Below the pieces are notes generated by a model. The model was not told the origin of the DNA. It worked only from the letters and a program-made list of their open reading frames with translations, and made no database searches. The translations under genes were made by a program, and so were the position numbers. Below are positions 8,264 through 17,712 of a DNA stretch of 64,000 bases, in pieces (positions within the stretch are counted from its first letter, which is position 1; each line of letters opens with the position of its first letter). The stretch lies in the NCBI GenBank assembly GCA_017508825.1, contig JAFWRC010000182.1, forward strand, positions 1 through 64,000. The letters are read 5' to 3'. The DNA comes from Lachnospiraceae bacterium (GTDB taxonomy: Bacteria > Bacillota > Clostridia > Lachnospirales > Lachnospiraceae).

Positions 8264-11143
8264 ATGGCAAAGTTCGAACTGACAAAAGAGAAGGCTTGTG
8301 CGTTTGTTTATGAACAGGAATGTTGTTCCGGTATTAAGAAGATTGCAGATAAAGTAAGTAAAGATTTTGAACTTGTTTTCGGAAAGAAACCTGAGATCCT
8401 GGAAAGTGAAAACGGAAAGATCCCGGATTTTTCGGGTATCGAGATCGTATTTGGCATCGTGGGCAAAAGCCCCGCGGTAGATGCATTAGCAAAAGACGGA
8501 AAGATCGATGTTTCCGGGATCACCGGAAAACGTGAAGTATATGGGATATTTGCACCGGCAGAGGATTTGCTGGTGATCGCAGGAAGCGATAAGAGAGGTG
8601 TGATCTATGGCTTGTTCCGGATCTCGGAAGAACTCGGAGTATCACCGTATGTGAACTGGTCCAACCTGAAACCGGCACGTAAAGACTGTGTGGTATTGAC
8701 GGATGAGGTATTTACGGTATCCAAAGAACCTTCGGTAGAATACCGCGGTTTCTTTATCAATGATGAATGGCCGGCGTTCGGTACCTGGTGTAATAAGCAT
8801 TTCGGCGGGTTCACGGCCGAGATGTATGAAGGCGTATTTGAGTTGCTGCTTCGTATGAAGGGCAATTATCTGTGGCCGGCAATGTGGTCTTCCTGCTTTG
8901 CGGAAGACGGACCGGGACTGGCCAGCGCAGAACTGGCGGATGAACTGGGCGTGGTTATGGGACTTTCCCATCATGAACCTTGTCTGCGTCACGGAGAAGA
9001 ATATAAACATGTGCGCGGTAAGGATTCCATTTACGGAGATGCATGGAATTTCCATGCAAACACGGAAGGGATCACCCGTTTCTGGAGAGACGGTCTGAAG
9101 CGAAACGGGCATCTGGAAAACGTGATCACCGTAGGTATGCGTGGGGAATGTGATTCCACGATCCTCGGAAAGGAAGCAACTCTTGCCGATAATATCAATC
9201 TGCTGCGTGACGTATTGCGAACGCAGGAAAAACTGATCAAGGAAGAAGTAAATGAGGATCTGAGCAAGGTTCCGAGAATGATCGCACTTTACAAAGAGGT
9301 GGAAGCATTCTATTACGGCGATAAGGATACACCGGGACTTCGCGAGGGCTGTCCGGAACTGGAGGACGTGATCCTGATGCTCTGCGAAGATAACCAGGGA
9401 TATCTGCGCAGCCTGCCGGATGAGCAGATGCGGAAGCATCCCGGCGGTTTCGGTATGTATTATCACTTTGATTATCACGGAGATCCCATCTCCTATGAGT
9501 GGATCAATTCCACGCATCTGCCGGAAGTATGGCAACAGATGACGACGGCTTATGAGCATGGCGTTCAGCGTCTGTGGATCGTCAATGTCGGGGATCTTGG
9601 TCTGCAGGAACTGCCGCTTTCCTATTTCTTAAATCTGGCTTATGACTATGATAAATGGGGTAAATGCGGACCGCAGTCTGCGGCAGAGTACCTGCGTATG
9701 TGGACGAAGAAGCAGTTCGGACATGTATTTGATGAGAAAGAGCAGGAGAAACTGACGGATATCGTATTCCGGGCAGAGCGTATGATCCATAACCGCCGGC
9801 CGGAGCATATGAGAGATGATATCTATCATCCGGTAGCGGATTATGAAGCCGAACGTCTGCTGGCGCAGATCGAAGAGATCACAAATACGTATACCACGCT
9901 GGAAGAGAAGCTTTCCGGAAGTACAAAAGCGGCACTTTATGAACTGATCGGATACAGTCTGCTGGGCGGGCTGAATCTTCTGAAGATGTGGATCCTGTGC
10001 GGCAGAAACCATTACTTTGCATCCATCGGCGCCGTGGTTGCAAACCGGTATGCGGATGAGACCAGAGAATGTCTGCGGATGGATCAGGAGCTGAAGGATA
10101 AACTGCAGAAACTGGAAATGTGGAAATGGGACGGATTCGGCGAAGCTCCGCACATCGGCTTTAAGCAGTGGAATATGGAAGAATCCGCTAATCCGGTATT
10201 GCATTCAGTGATCCCGGTGAAGTATCGTGCGCTGACAGCAGGGCTTTTGGGAGAACCCGGCAGCACACAGGGCTGTGACTGGAGCGGAAAGATGCTTCCG
10301 TTGCGCAAGTTCCGCAAGGAAGATGCAAAGTGTGCAGAAGCGGGATTCTTTATCGCGGATTGCGGTGAACAGAAGGTATCTTATACCATCGAGACAACAG
10401 CAGACTGGCTCAAGTGTGATCGAAGCTCCGGGGAAGTATCGCTGACAGATCCGTATCATGAGATCCGCGTAACGATCGACAAGGATCCGAAGAATACAGA
10501 GCCGGCGATGATCCTGGTGAAGTATGAATACGGTACCATCCGGATCAAGGTAGAGCCACCGAAGGGTGCGCCGGAAGGGGAAGCCTTCCTGGAGCGCAAC
10601 GGATGTGTCGTGATGGATGCAGCGCATTATGCGGCAAAGCAGGATAAGGACAATGCAAAGCTTTATGTGGTCAATGATCTGGGCCGCAGAGAAGACGGCG
10701 TGGCACTTTATCCGCTGACTGCACGGTTCGAAAATCCGGAAGAAGCGCCGTATGCAGAGTATCGTTTTGTGACAGAACAGGACGGCAACTATGAAGTGCG
10801 ATTCCAGATGCTGCCGACCAATACGTATCGCCATACCTTGCCGGTAGATCTGTATTATTCGATCGATGGCGGTGAGATCCGTAAGGTGAATGCGATCGCA
10901 GCGACCCGGGTTCCGGGCGCAACCTATGACTGGGCGATCGGAGTGCTTGAGCATATGCGTATCGTCGGAGAAAAACGCGAGTTGAAGGCAGGAAGACATA
11001 CGCTGCGTTATTACGGTACGGATCCGGAAAATGTAGCAGAGCGTATTATGATCGTCCGGGAGAATAAGCAGACGTTTATGTCGCATATACGTCCGGATTC
11101 CGGGAAATCCTATCTGGGACCGGATGAAAGCATGAAAGTGTGA
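8264..11143 (+). CDS. GH115 alpha-glucuronidase, cytoplasmic
   Basis: This 959-residue protein matches GH115 xylan alpha-1,2-glucuronidases, which remove (4-O-methyl-)glucuronic acid from internal as well as terminal xylose units. Family segments are SDKRGVIYGLFRISEELGV, EPSVEYRGFFINDEW, a LLLRMKGNYLWPAMW block and GLSHHEPC, with a beta-rich C-terminal region. There is no signal peptide, so it should act inside the cell on imported oligosaccharides. I choose ATG 8264, preceded by GGAGG at 5 nt, over ATG 8252, which has no ribosome site. The catalytic residues were not assigned individually. Confidence 0.9.
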   Translation: MAKFELTKEKACAFVYEQECCSGIKKIADKVSKDFELVFGKKPEILESENGKIPDFSGIEIVFGIVGKSPAVDALAKDGKIDVSGITGKREVYGIFAPAEDLLVIAGSDKRGVIYGLFRISEELGVSPYVNWSNLKPARKDCVVLTDEVFTVSKEPSVEYRGFFINDEWPAFGTWCNKHFGGFTAEMYEGVFELLLRMKGNYLWPAMWSSCFAEDGPGLASAELADELGVVMGLSHHEPCLRHGEEYKHVRGKDSIYGDAWNFHANTEGITRFWRDGLKRNGHLENVITVGMRGECDSTILGKEATLADNINLLRDVLRTQEKLIKEEVNEDLSKVPRMIALYKEVEAFYYGDKDTPGLREGCPELEDVILMLCEDNQGYLRSLPDEQMRKHPGGFGMYYHFDYHGDPISYEWINSTHLPEVWQQMTTAYEHGVQRLWIVNVGDLGLQELPLSYFLNLAYDYDKWGKCGPQSAAEYLRMWTKKQFGHVFDEKEQEKLTDIVFRAERMIHNRRPEHMRDDIYHPVADYEAERLLAQIEEITNTYTTLEEKLSGSTKAALYELIGYSLLGGLNLLKMWILCGRNHYFASIGAVVANRYADETRECLRMDQELKDKLQKLEMWKWDGFGEAPHIGFKQWNMEESANPVLHSVIPVKYRALTAGLLGEPGSTQGCDWSGKMLPLRKFRKEDAKCAEAGFFIADCGEQKVSYTIETTADWLKCDRSSGEVSLTDPYHEIRVTIDKDPKNTEPAMILVKYEYGTIRIKVEPPKGAPEGEAFLERNGCVVMDAAHYAAKQDKDNAKLYVVNDLGRREDGVALYPLTARFENPEEAPYAEYRFVTEQDGNYEVRFQMLPTNTYRHTLPVDLYYSIDGGEIRKVNAIAATRVPGATYDWAIGVLEHMRIVGEKRELKAGRHTLRYYGTDPENVAERIMIVRENKQTFMSHIRPDSGKSYLGPDESMKV

Positions 11144-11189
11144 GTAAGTAAATATTTATATAGTAATCAGAGAAAGGAGAAAGAAAACC

Positions 11190-12254
11190 ATGAAAATGAG
11201 TTTTCGGTGGTATGGCAGCGGAAATGATACGATCAGTTTAGCGCAGATCAAACAGATCCCGGGCGTGGAAGAGATCGTCTGGGCGCTCCATGAAAAAATG
11301 CCCGGTGAAATCTGGGAAATCGAGGAGATTCAGAAAGTAAAGGATGAACTGGATCAGTACGGATTCGGTATGGAGGTTGTAGAATCCGTAAATGTTCACG
11401 ATGATATTAAGACGGCCGGACCGGGAAGAGATAAGTATATTGAGAATTATATTCAGACGATCCGCAATCTGTCGAAATTCGGCGTGAAGGTGATCTGCTA
11501 TAACTTTATGCCGATCTTTGACTGGACGAGAACCGATCTGTTCCATCCGCTTCCGGATGGCTCTACGGCGTTGTACTATGAGAAGTCCAAGATCAAACAG
11601 GATCCGAAGGAGATGGCAGACTATATCTTAAAGGAATGTGAAGGCTTTACCATGCCCGGCTGGGAACCGGAGCGTCTGGCAAAACTGGAAGAGCTTTTTG
11701 CAATGTATGCGCCGGTAGATAAGGAAACATTGTGGGAGAACCTGAAGTATTTCCTGTCCAAACTGATGCCGGTATGTCATGAGTGCGGTATCAAAATGGC
11801 AATCCATCCGGATGATCCGCCATGGGATATCTTCGGTCTGCCGCGTCTGATCGTAGACGAAGCCAGTGTGGAAAGATTCCTGACTATGGTAGACGATCCT
11901 TACAACTGCTTAACGCTCTGCACCGGATCCTTAGGCTCCAATCCGAACAATAAGGTTGCCGAGATCGTAAAGAAGCATGCGGACCGTGTGGCATTTGCAC
12001 ACATCCGTAACGTGAAGCATTATGAAAACGGTGACTTCAGTGAAGTATCTCACAGAGACTGCGACGGCGACGTAGGTGTGCTGGATATCATCAAGGCATT
12101 CCACGATGCAGGTTTCGACGGCTATATCCGTCCGGATCATGGCCGGCATATCTGGGGTGAGAAGTGCAGACCGGGTTACGGACTGTACGACCGGGCGCTT
12201 GGCATTATGTACATCCTTGGCGCATGGGATATGCTGGAGAAGAATAAGGGTTGA
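11190..12254 (+). CDS. uxuA: Mannonate dehydratase
   Basis: This 354-residue protein matches UxuA, which dehydrates D-mannonate to 2-keto-3-deoxygluconate in hexuronate catabolism. The family start (MSFRWYGSGNDTISLAQIKQIPG), ESVNVHDDIK, CYNFMPIFDWTRT, AIHPDDPPW and the C-terminal RPDHGRHIWGE segments are all present; His, Cys and Asp side chains in them hold the Mn2+ ion. AAAGGAGAAAG precedes ATG 11190. It follows GH115 and precedes uxuB, so the released glucuronate can be funnelled inward. The isomerase UxaC is not in the window. Confidence 0.95.
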   Translation: MKMSFRWYGSGNDTISLAQIKQIPGVEEIVWALHEKMPGEIWEIEEIQKVKDELDQYGFGMEVVESVNVHDDIKTAGPGRDKYIENYIQTIRNLSKFGVKVICYNFMPIFDWTRTDLFHPLPDGSTALYYEKSKIKQDPKEMADYILKECEGFTMPGWEPERLAKLEELFAMYAPVDKETLWENLKYFLSKLMPVCHECGIKMAIHPDDPPWDIFGLPRLIVDEASVERFLTMVDDPYNCLTLCTGSLGSNPNNKVAEIVKKHADRVAFAHIRNVKHYENGDFSEVSHRDCDGDVGVLDIIKAFHDAGFDGYIRPDHGRHIWGEKCRPGYGLYDRALGIMYILGAWDMLEKNKG

Positions 12255-12257
12255 TTT

Positions 12258-12282
12258 GGGTTCTCCCCTTAAGGGAAAGCCG
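12258..12282. repeat. Small hairpin repeat between uxuA and uxuB
   Basis: GGTTCTCCCCTTAAGGGAAAGCC forms a TCCCCTTAAGGGA-centred hairpin starting just after the uxuA stop codon. It resembles the hairpins at 19555-19582 and 44227-44247 (CTCCC/GGGGAAGCC-type arms), which suggests one degenerate intergenic repeat family. Confidence 0.4.
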
Positions 12283-12310
12283 GGTATGACAGGAGAAAGT
12301 GAGGACATAA

Positions 12311-13915
12311 ATGGAACTTACATTAAAGAGTATCACAGATGAAAAAGCGCAGTGGGAAGCAGCAGGCGTTGTATTGCCGACATACGATATCCCGAAACTG
12401 CGCGCAAATACAAAAGATAACGTACAGTGGGTGCATTTCGGAACCGGTAATATCTTTCGTGATTTTATTGCAGGTCATGCAAATAAACTGCTGAACGAAG
12501 GCAAGATGAATACCGGTATCGTAGCCGTGGAAGGTTTCGATAACGAAGTAATCGATCTGGGCTATGCCCCGTACGATATGCTGACTCTGTCCGTAGGACT
12601 GCGCTGCGATGGCGGTGTAGATCTGAAGGTACAGGCCGGTATTGCGGAAGCCATCAAAGCATCCGAGGATATCAAGAGGCTGTGGGAGATCGCCAAAATG
12701 CCGTCTCTTCAAATGGTTTCCTATACGATCACCGAAAAAGGTTATGTGGTAAAGGGCGCAGACGGTAATGCTACCGCATTTGCGCAGAAGGATATCGACA
12801 ACGGTCCTGAGCAGCCGGTTTCCACGATGGGAATGAGCGCAGCTATGCTGTATCAGCGTTATCTGGCAGGAAAGGCTCCGGTAGCATTTGTCAGCATGGA
12901 TAACTGCAGCGGCAACGGTGATAAGTTAAAAGATGCCGTTCTGTTCATCGCGCAGAAGTGGATTGAAGCCGGCAAGGCAGAGGCTGCTTTTATCGACTAT
13001 CTGAAAGACGAATCTAAGGTATGCTTCCCATGCACGATGATCGACAAGATCACACCGCGGCCGGATACCAGTGTGGCAAAGACACTGGAAGATAAGGGCA
13101 TCAAGGGAATGCAGCCGTTTAAGACGAGCAAGAATACTTTCATTGCTCCGTTTGTAAATGCGGAGATCCCTCAGTATCTGGTGGTGGAGGATAAGTTCCC
13201 GAACGGTCGGCCTGCTCTGCAGGATGCCGGCGTATATATGACGGACCGTGCTACGGTAGAGGCGGCAGAACGTATGAAAGTACAAAGCTGCTTAAATCCG
13301 CTGCACACCGGTCTCGCAGTTACCGGATGTCTGCTTGGTTTCAACAAGATTTCCGAAGAGATGAGTGATCCGGATCTGAAGAAACTGCCGTACGGACTTG
13401 GCAAAGAAGGCCTGGAAGTGGTCTGTGATCCCGGCATCATCAAGCCGGCTGACTTTTTGAAGGAAGTACTGGAAGACCGTCTGCCGAATCCGTTCCTGCC
13501 GGATACCCCGCAGCGTATCGCCTGCGATACCAGCCAGAAGGTACCCATCCGTTTCGGACAGACCTTGCGTTCCTATGTAGAGCTTAAACGGGAAGGTGAA
13601 CTGGAACAGGTACCGTTTGTACTTGCTGCATGGCTGCGTTATCTGAGCGGCTATGATGATAACCTGGAGCAGATGGAGCTGAGCCCGGATCCGGAACTGG
13701 AGAGCTTATCCAAGCGTCTGGAAGTTTACAAGCCCGGAACAGAGATCAGCGATCTGTCCGTGATCGAGGATCTGCTGAAAGAGACAAGATACTTCGGACT
13801 GGATGTGACGAAGTATGCGGCTCTTACTGATAAAGTAAAGGCATATTACAAAAAGATGATGAGCGGAAAAGGCGCGGTAAGAGAGGCGCTGCGCGAAGCG
13901 GTAAAGAGTGTTTAA
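12311..13915 (+). CDS. uxuB: Fructuronate reductase / mannitol dehydrogenase family
   Basis: This 534-residue NAD-dependent enzyme belongs to the polyol-specific long-chain dehydrogenases. The nucleotide-binding region VQWVHFGTGNIFRDF lies near residue 40 and the SMDNCSGNGDKLK and substrate-domain segments follow. By position beside uxuA it should reduce fructuronate to mannonate. AGGAGAAAGTGAG lies before ATG 12311. It ends the aldouronate/glucuronate locus at a strong terminator. Mannitol or another polyol substrate is possible from the sequence alone, but the context favours fructuronate. Confidence 0.9.
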   Translation: MELTLKSITDEKAQWEAAGVVLPTYDIPKLRANTKDNVQWVHFGTGNIFRDFIAGHANKLLNEGKMNTGIVAVEGFDNEVIDLGYAPYDMLTLSVGLRCDGGVDLKVQAGIAEAIKASEDIKRLWEIAKMPSLQMVSYTITEKGYVVKGADGNATAFAQKDIDNGPEQPVSTMGMSAAMLYQRYLAGKAPVAFVSMDNCSGNGDKLKDAVLFIAQKWIEAGKAEAAFIDYLKDESKVCFPCTMIDKITPRPDTSVAKTLEDKGIKGMQPFKTSKNTFIAPFVNAEIPQYLVVEDKFPNGRPALQDAGVYMTDRATVEAAERMKVQSCLNPLHTGLAVTGCLLGFNKISEEMSDPDLKKLPYGLGKEGLEVVCDPGIIKPADFLKEVLEDRLPNPFLPDTPQRIACDTSQKVPIRFGQTLRSYVELKREGELEQVPFVLAAWLRYLSGYDDNLEQMELSPDPELESLSKRLEVYKPGTEISDLSVIEDLLKETRYFGLDVTKYAALTDKVKAYYKKMMSGKGAVREALREAVKSV

Positions 13916-13949
13916 TAACAGGTGGTTGTAAATACGATACCAATAGTGT

Positions 13950-13990
13950 GATCAAAAAACGCGGGGAAATGGCTCCCCGCGTTTTGATCA
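13950..13990. terminator. Bidirectional terminator between uxuB and the histidine kinase
   Basis: AAAACGCGGGGA-AATGGC-TCCCCGCGTTTT gives a 12-bp stem flanked by A-tract and T-tract, extended by GATC on each side. It serves uxuB on the plus strand and the convergent kinase gene on the minus strand. Confidence 0.9.
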
Positions 13991-14008
13991 TTATTGGAAA
14001 GTGTTCCG

Positions 14009-17000
14009 TTACTTTAAGGCGTTACGAAGTAACCGGATCATATCTTCATAGGCTGCAAGAAGTTCCTCGTGGCCGTTTAATACGGTATCCGCATCCGATT
14101 CTTTGGAGGCTTTCTCGAGCGCAAAGGCTTTTTCTGCCAATTCATTGGCGCCTATGGTCCTGGAGGAACTCTTCAATGCATGTGCAATGATGGAATAGTT
14201 CTCCCAATCCTGTTCTTTCAGATATTCTTCAAGTTTACCGCAGCGATCATCATATTCCTCGATATACTGGGAAAGGATCTCTTTATAAAAATCTTCGGAG
14301 TCCATACAGTAAACGAGAGCGGATGCGGTATCCAGTCCGGCAGCGTTCAGAACGGGTATGAAAGAGGAAGCTTTCTCATTCGCGTCTTCCGTGCTGTCCG
14401 GTAGGACAGTTTCCAGCTTATCCGCCGGAAGATAGTTCAGCAGCGCCTGCTCCAGCAGGTTTCCGGCGATGGGTTTGGTCAGATAGTCCAAAAAGCCTTC
14501 TGAAATATAACGTTCTCTTGCACCACGGATCGCATCGGCTGTCAGGCAGATGAAAGGAGTGTCAGCATTCTTTGCATCCGGAAGTTCCTTAATGGCATTC
14601 ATAGCCTGTGTACCGCTCATACCGGGCATTCGTTGATCCATCAGGATCAGATCATAAGCGTTTTCCCGGGCAAGGGCAATGGCATCCGTACCGCTTAGGG
14701 CGGTATCGATCTGTATTTTTGTTTTCTTCAGAAGATTAACGGCAACGGTAAGATTCATTCGGGTATCGTCCACGACCAGGATCCGCGCATCCGGAGCATG
14801 GAAAGATTCGTGATAGCGCGCTGCTTCGGAGCGTACCACAGCAGGCTGACGGTAATCCCCCAAAGGTTTGGGATCTTCGATCCTCTGCCAGAGTTCAAAC
14901 GAGAAAACGGAACCTTTTCCGTAGGTGCTCTCGACTTTGAGTTCACTGTCCATCAGTTTTAACAGACTGGTGGTAATGGAGATGCCGAGACCGGTGCCTT
15001 CAATGTTGTGATTTTTCTTTTCATCCAGGCGTTCGAAAGATTCAAAGAGCCGGTCCATATCACTTTCGCGTATGCCGATGCCGGTATCGGCAACGGAAAT
15101 ATACAGCAGTACTTTGTCTGCGGTGGTTTCTTCTGCGCGTATCGTTAAGGTGACGGAACCTTCCGGCGTATACTTTACTGCATTGGTAAGCAGATTCAGG
15201 ATGATCTGATTGATGCGTGTATCATCGCCGTACAGCTGCGAGGGAATGGCGGGATCGGCATCGATCGTAAAGAGTAAGCCCTTGGCCTCTGCGCGTTCCT
15301 GAATGGAATTGACCAGGTAAGTGATCAGCGCGTGGACGCTGTAGGAAACCGGGATGATTTCCATCTTGCCGTCTTCGATCTTGGAAAAATCCAGAATGCT
15401 GTTAATGAGCTGCAGGAGATTACGGCCGGAAACCTCGATGTTTTCTGCATATTCCAGAAGACTGTCCTGATCGGCCTCACGGAGTATCATTTGGTTCATG
15501 CCGAGAATCGCATTGATGGGAGTACGGATCTCATGAGACATATCAGCCAGAAATTTGCTTTTGGCCTTATTGGCCTCATCGGCAGCGCTTTTTTCCAGTC
15601 GCAGCATTTCGGACTCATATTCCTGACGCTGTTTGAGAGCATTCATTTCTTCCATCTTGCGGTTGTTGGCCTGTTCGTTCATATAACCGAGATAGTAGAA
15701 GAAGGTGATAAGGGCAAAGATCGTAAGGGAAACCAGGACATTGATCACCAGCTGGGAACGAACGTCTTCAAACAGATCGGTATTGTCAACTACGACAACG
15801 ACGTACCACTGCTCCATAACACGGCTGACAAAGACCGTGCTGTCGGTATCATTGATGATGGTATGAATACGACCATGCTCTGTGGTGATCAGCTGCTCTA
15901 AAACATCTTCTCCATAGACGTCCTTAAAATCCTGTCCGTTCAGCTCGGTATCCTTATGGGATACGATAAAACCGTCCCGGTTGACGATCATGGCATATCC
16001 GTTTCCGGAGAGTTCTACCTGTTCTGTTGTTTCCTGGATATGATTAACGATCACGTCCAGTGAGACTACATTGCTGTTGGTTCCGTCATCCAGCATTTTA
16101 GTGATGGTGATGACCACGTCCTGGGTCTGGGCATCCACATAGGGGGAGATGATGACCACTTCACCATTTGCGGCAAGAGCGGAGAGATACCACTCCCTGG
16201 CGGAGGCATCATAACCCTCAGGCGGCACCCATCCGAGACCATCCAGATATTCACCGCGGATGTAACCGTACAGTCCGGTGAAGTTTTCATCCAGCTGGTT
16301 GGCCTGCATAGAGGTCTGGTCCAGGATATACTGCTCGATCGCCTCCTGGGAATCACCGTTTTTCAGCATCAGTTCGATGGAATCGGCGGTAACTTTCAGG
16401 GTGGACATGGCTTTGGTCAGGTAGTTTTCCAGATCCGTTGCCGTAGAAACGGCTTTGTCTTCACCGGCATCGTAGACGGCGGTTACGGAAGCACGGTAAT
16501 AGATGATGGAATTATATACCGTTGCAAAGATCATCAGAAGTAGAGTTACGATGATGGTGAAGACAAGGTTGAAGTGATTGCGCTTGGAACGGACAGGAAG
16601 AGATTCTGTTTTGATACGCAGTTTGTATCTTTGCGCGACCATATAAATGACGGTCAGGATCACAAGTACCAGAAAGACCGAGATCAGAAACAGCACGAGT
16701 GCAATGATATTGTATACGCTGGTACCGTCCAGATCTTCCGGAAGCAGTTTTTTCATCCAGAGCGCAAGATAATAGCCACCGAAACAGCAGCCGATGGTGA
16801 TACAGGTAACGATCATCTGAAGAAGGATCTGGGAACGGGTTTCGGAGTAGTCATCTTTTGCAGCTTCCAGGCCTTCGGCTTTGTAATCTTTTGCAGCGGC
16901 ACGTCCGAAGAACAGGACGATCACATAGCCGGCAAAAGCAAAGTAGTAATAGGGATTTTTCGGTTCACTCTCCCAGTCAAAACAGGAGGCGGTCCACATA

Positions 17001-17518
17001 GCATATTGTGTGATGATATAGAAAAGAATGGTGGTATGGAGATACGGAAAATGAACTTTTTTGGATGCATCCTTCCGGAATCTGTGCCAGTACAACAGGG
17101 CCTGGAGACAAAAACATGCAATAGCGGTGGAAAAACCGCATTGCCAGAGATTATTGAAAAAGCCGCCAAAGGAAATATATATGGAAAACTGATAAGCATT
17201 GAGTGGGATCGGGAGCAGCATAAGGGGATGGAAGTACCCCGCGCAATCTTTGGGACGGTTACGTAAAACGGTCAGGAGCAGGATCAGATAGCCCAGATTC
17301 CAGCCAATATAGGCGATGATCGCGGAGACATCGGGCGAGTCGTTCATTACCAGGGAATAGATGGTCCAATAATAATCGCTTAGCATATCTGCCAGAAAAA
17401 AGACGGACAGATATAACCAGCCGCGCTTGGGAAACGCGATGTAGCGGAACATACAGATCAGAAGACCGATGATCGCAGCAGCGAGCATCAGGAGATTATC
17501 CAGGGCATCCATGCTCAT
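14009..17518 (-). CDS. Hybrid sensor histidine kinase with receiver and HPt domains
   Basis: This 1169-residue membrane protein has a multi-helix N-terminal membrane region (about residues 5-330), an extracellular Cache-type sensor domain (~350-590), another membrane helix and a coiled coil. Then come a HisKA domain (MSHEIRTP, phospho-His 662), a HATPase (NLLTNAVKYTPEG, ADTGIGI, GTGLGIS), a receiver (LILMDQRMPG, Asp 961) and a C-terminal HPt domain (AHALKSSSR, His 1113). All phosphorelay residues are intact, so it can carry a four-step relay. No partner response regulator lies beside it. It is monocistronic, convergent with uxuB, and starts at ATG 17518 after AGAGGAGA. Confidence 0.93.
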   Translation of the reverse strand: MSMDALDNLLMLAAAIIGLLICMFRYIAFPKRGWLYLSVFFLADMLSDYYWTIYSLVMNDSPDVSAIIAYIGWNLGYLILLLTVLRNRPKDCAGYFHPLMLLPIPLNAYQFSIYISFGGFFNNLWQCGFSTAIACFCLQALLYWHRFRKDASKKVHFPYLHTTILFYIITQYAMWTASCFDWESEPKNPYYYFAFAGYVIVLFFGRAAAKDYKAEGLEAAKDDYSETRSQILLQMIVTCITIGCCFGGYYLALWMKKLLPEDLDGTSVYNIIALVLFLISVFLVLVILTVIYMVAQRYKLRIKTESLPVRSKRNHFNLVFTIIVTLLLMIFATVYNSIIYYRASVTAVYDAGEDKAVSTATDLENYLTKAMSTLKVTADSIELMLKNGDSQEAIEQYILDQTSMQANQLDENFTGLYGYIRGEYLDGLGWVPPEGYDASAREWYLSALAANGEVVIISPYVDAQTQDVVITITKMLDDGTNSNVVSLDVIVNHIQETTEQVELSGNGYAMIVNRDGFIVSHKDTELNGQDFKDVYGEDVLEQLITTEHGRIHTIINDTDSTVFVSRVMEQWYVVVVVDNTDLFEDVRSQLVINVLVSLTIFALITFFYYLGYMNEQANNRKMEEMNALKQRQEYESEMLRLEKSAADEANKAKSKFLADMSHEIRTPINAILGMNQMILREADQDSLLEYAENIEVSGRNLLQLINSILDFSKIEDGKMEIIPVSYSVHALITYLVNSIQERAEAKGLLFTIDADPAIPSQLYGDDTRINQIILNLLTNAVKYTPEGSVTLTIRAEETTADKVLLYISVADTGIGIRESDMDRLFESFERLDEKKNHNIEGTGLGISITTSLLKLMDSELKVESTYGKGSVFSFELWQRIEDPKPLGDYRQPAVVRSEAARYHESFHAPDARILVVDDTRMNLTVAVNLLKKTKIQIDTALSGTDAIALARENAYDLILMDQRMPGMSGTQAMNAIKELPDAKNADTPFICLTADAIRGARERYISEGFLDYLTKPIAGNLLEQALLNYLPADKLETVLPDSTEDANEKASSFIPVLNAAGLDTASALVYCMDSEDFYKEILSQYIEEYDDRCGKLEEYLKEQDWENYSIIAHALKSSSRTIGANELAEKAFALEKASKESDADTVLNGHEELLAAYEDMIRLLRNALK

Positions 17519-17554
17519 AGAATATACTGTCTCCTCTATAAATTTTATTATAAT

Positions 17555-17583
17555 ATTATACTTCAGATATGGGATGGCGTCAA
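17555..17583 (-). promoter_or_regulatory. Promoter of the hybrid kinase gene
   Basis: On the minus strand TTGACG (17583-17578) and TATAAT (17560-17555) are separated by 17 nt, 36 bp from the start codon. Confidence 0.7.
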
Positions 17584-17616
17584 TTTTAATAGGAAATGCA
17601 AACTACTTGTAGTGAT

Positions 17617-17645
17617 GTTATCTGTATGCTAAAATATCAATATGT
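17617..17645 (+). promoter_or_regulatory. Promoter of the phosphoglucomutase gene
   Basis: TTGTAG (17617-17622), 17 nt, TAAAAT (17640-17645). The implied start site near 17652 rules out the upstream in-frame ATG at 17596 and supports translation from 17713. It is divergent from the kinase promoter. Confidence 0.6.
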
Positions 17646-17712
17646 GTACGGATCTATGTGCACAAATCAGATGGCAGGAAACACTGCCGGGGATTCCCGA
17701 AAGGAGAAGGGT

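Noticed and set aside
8642..11086. Minus-strand open frames of 190-305 codons opposite the GH115 gene
   Set aside because: They lack ribosome sites and family features and mirror the plus-strand codon pattern.
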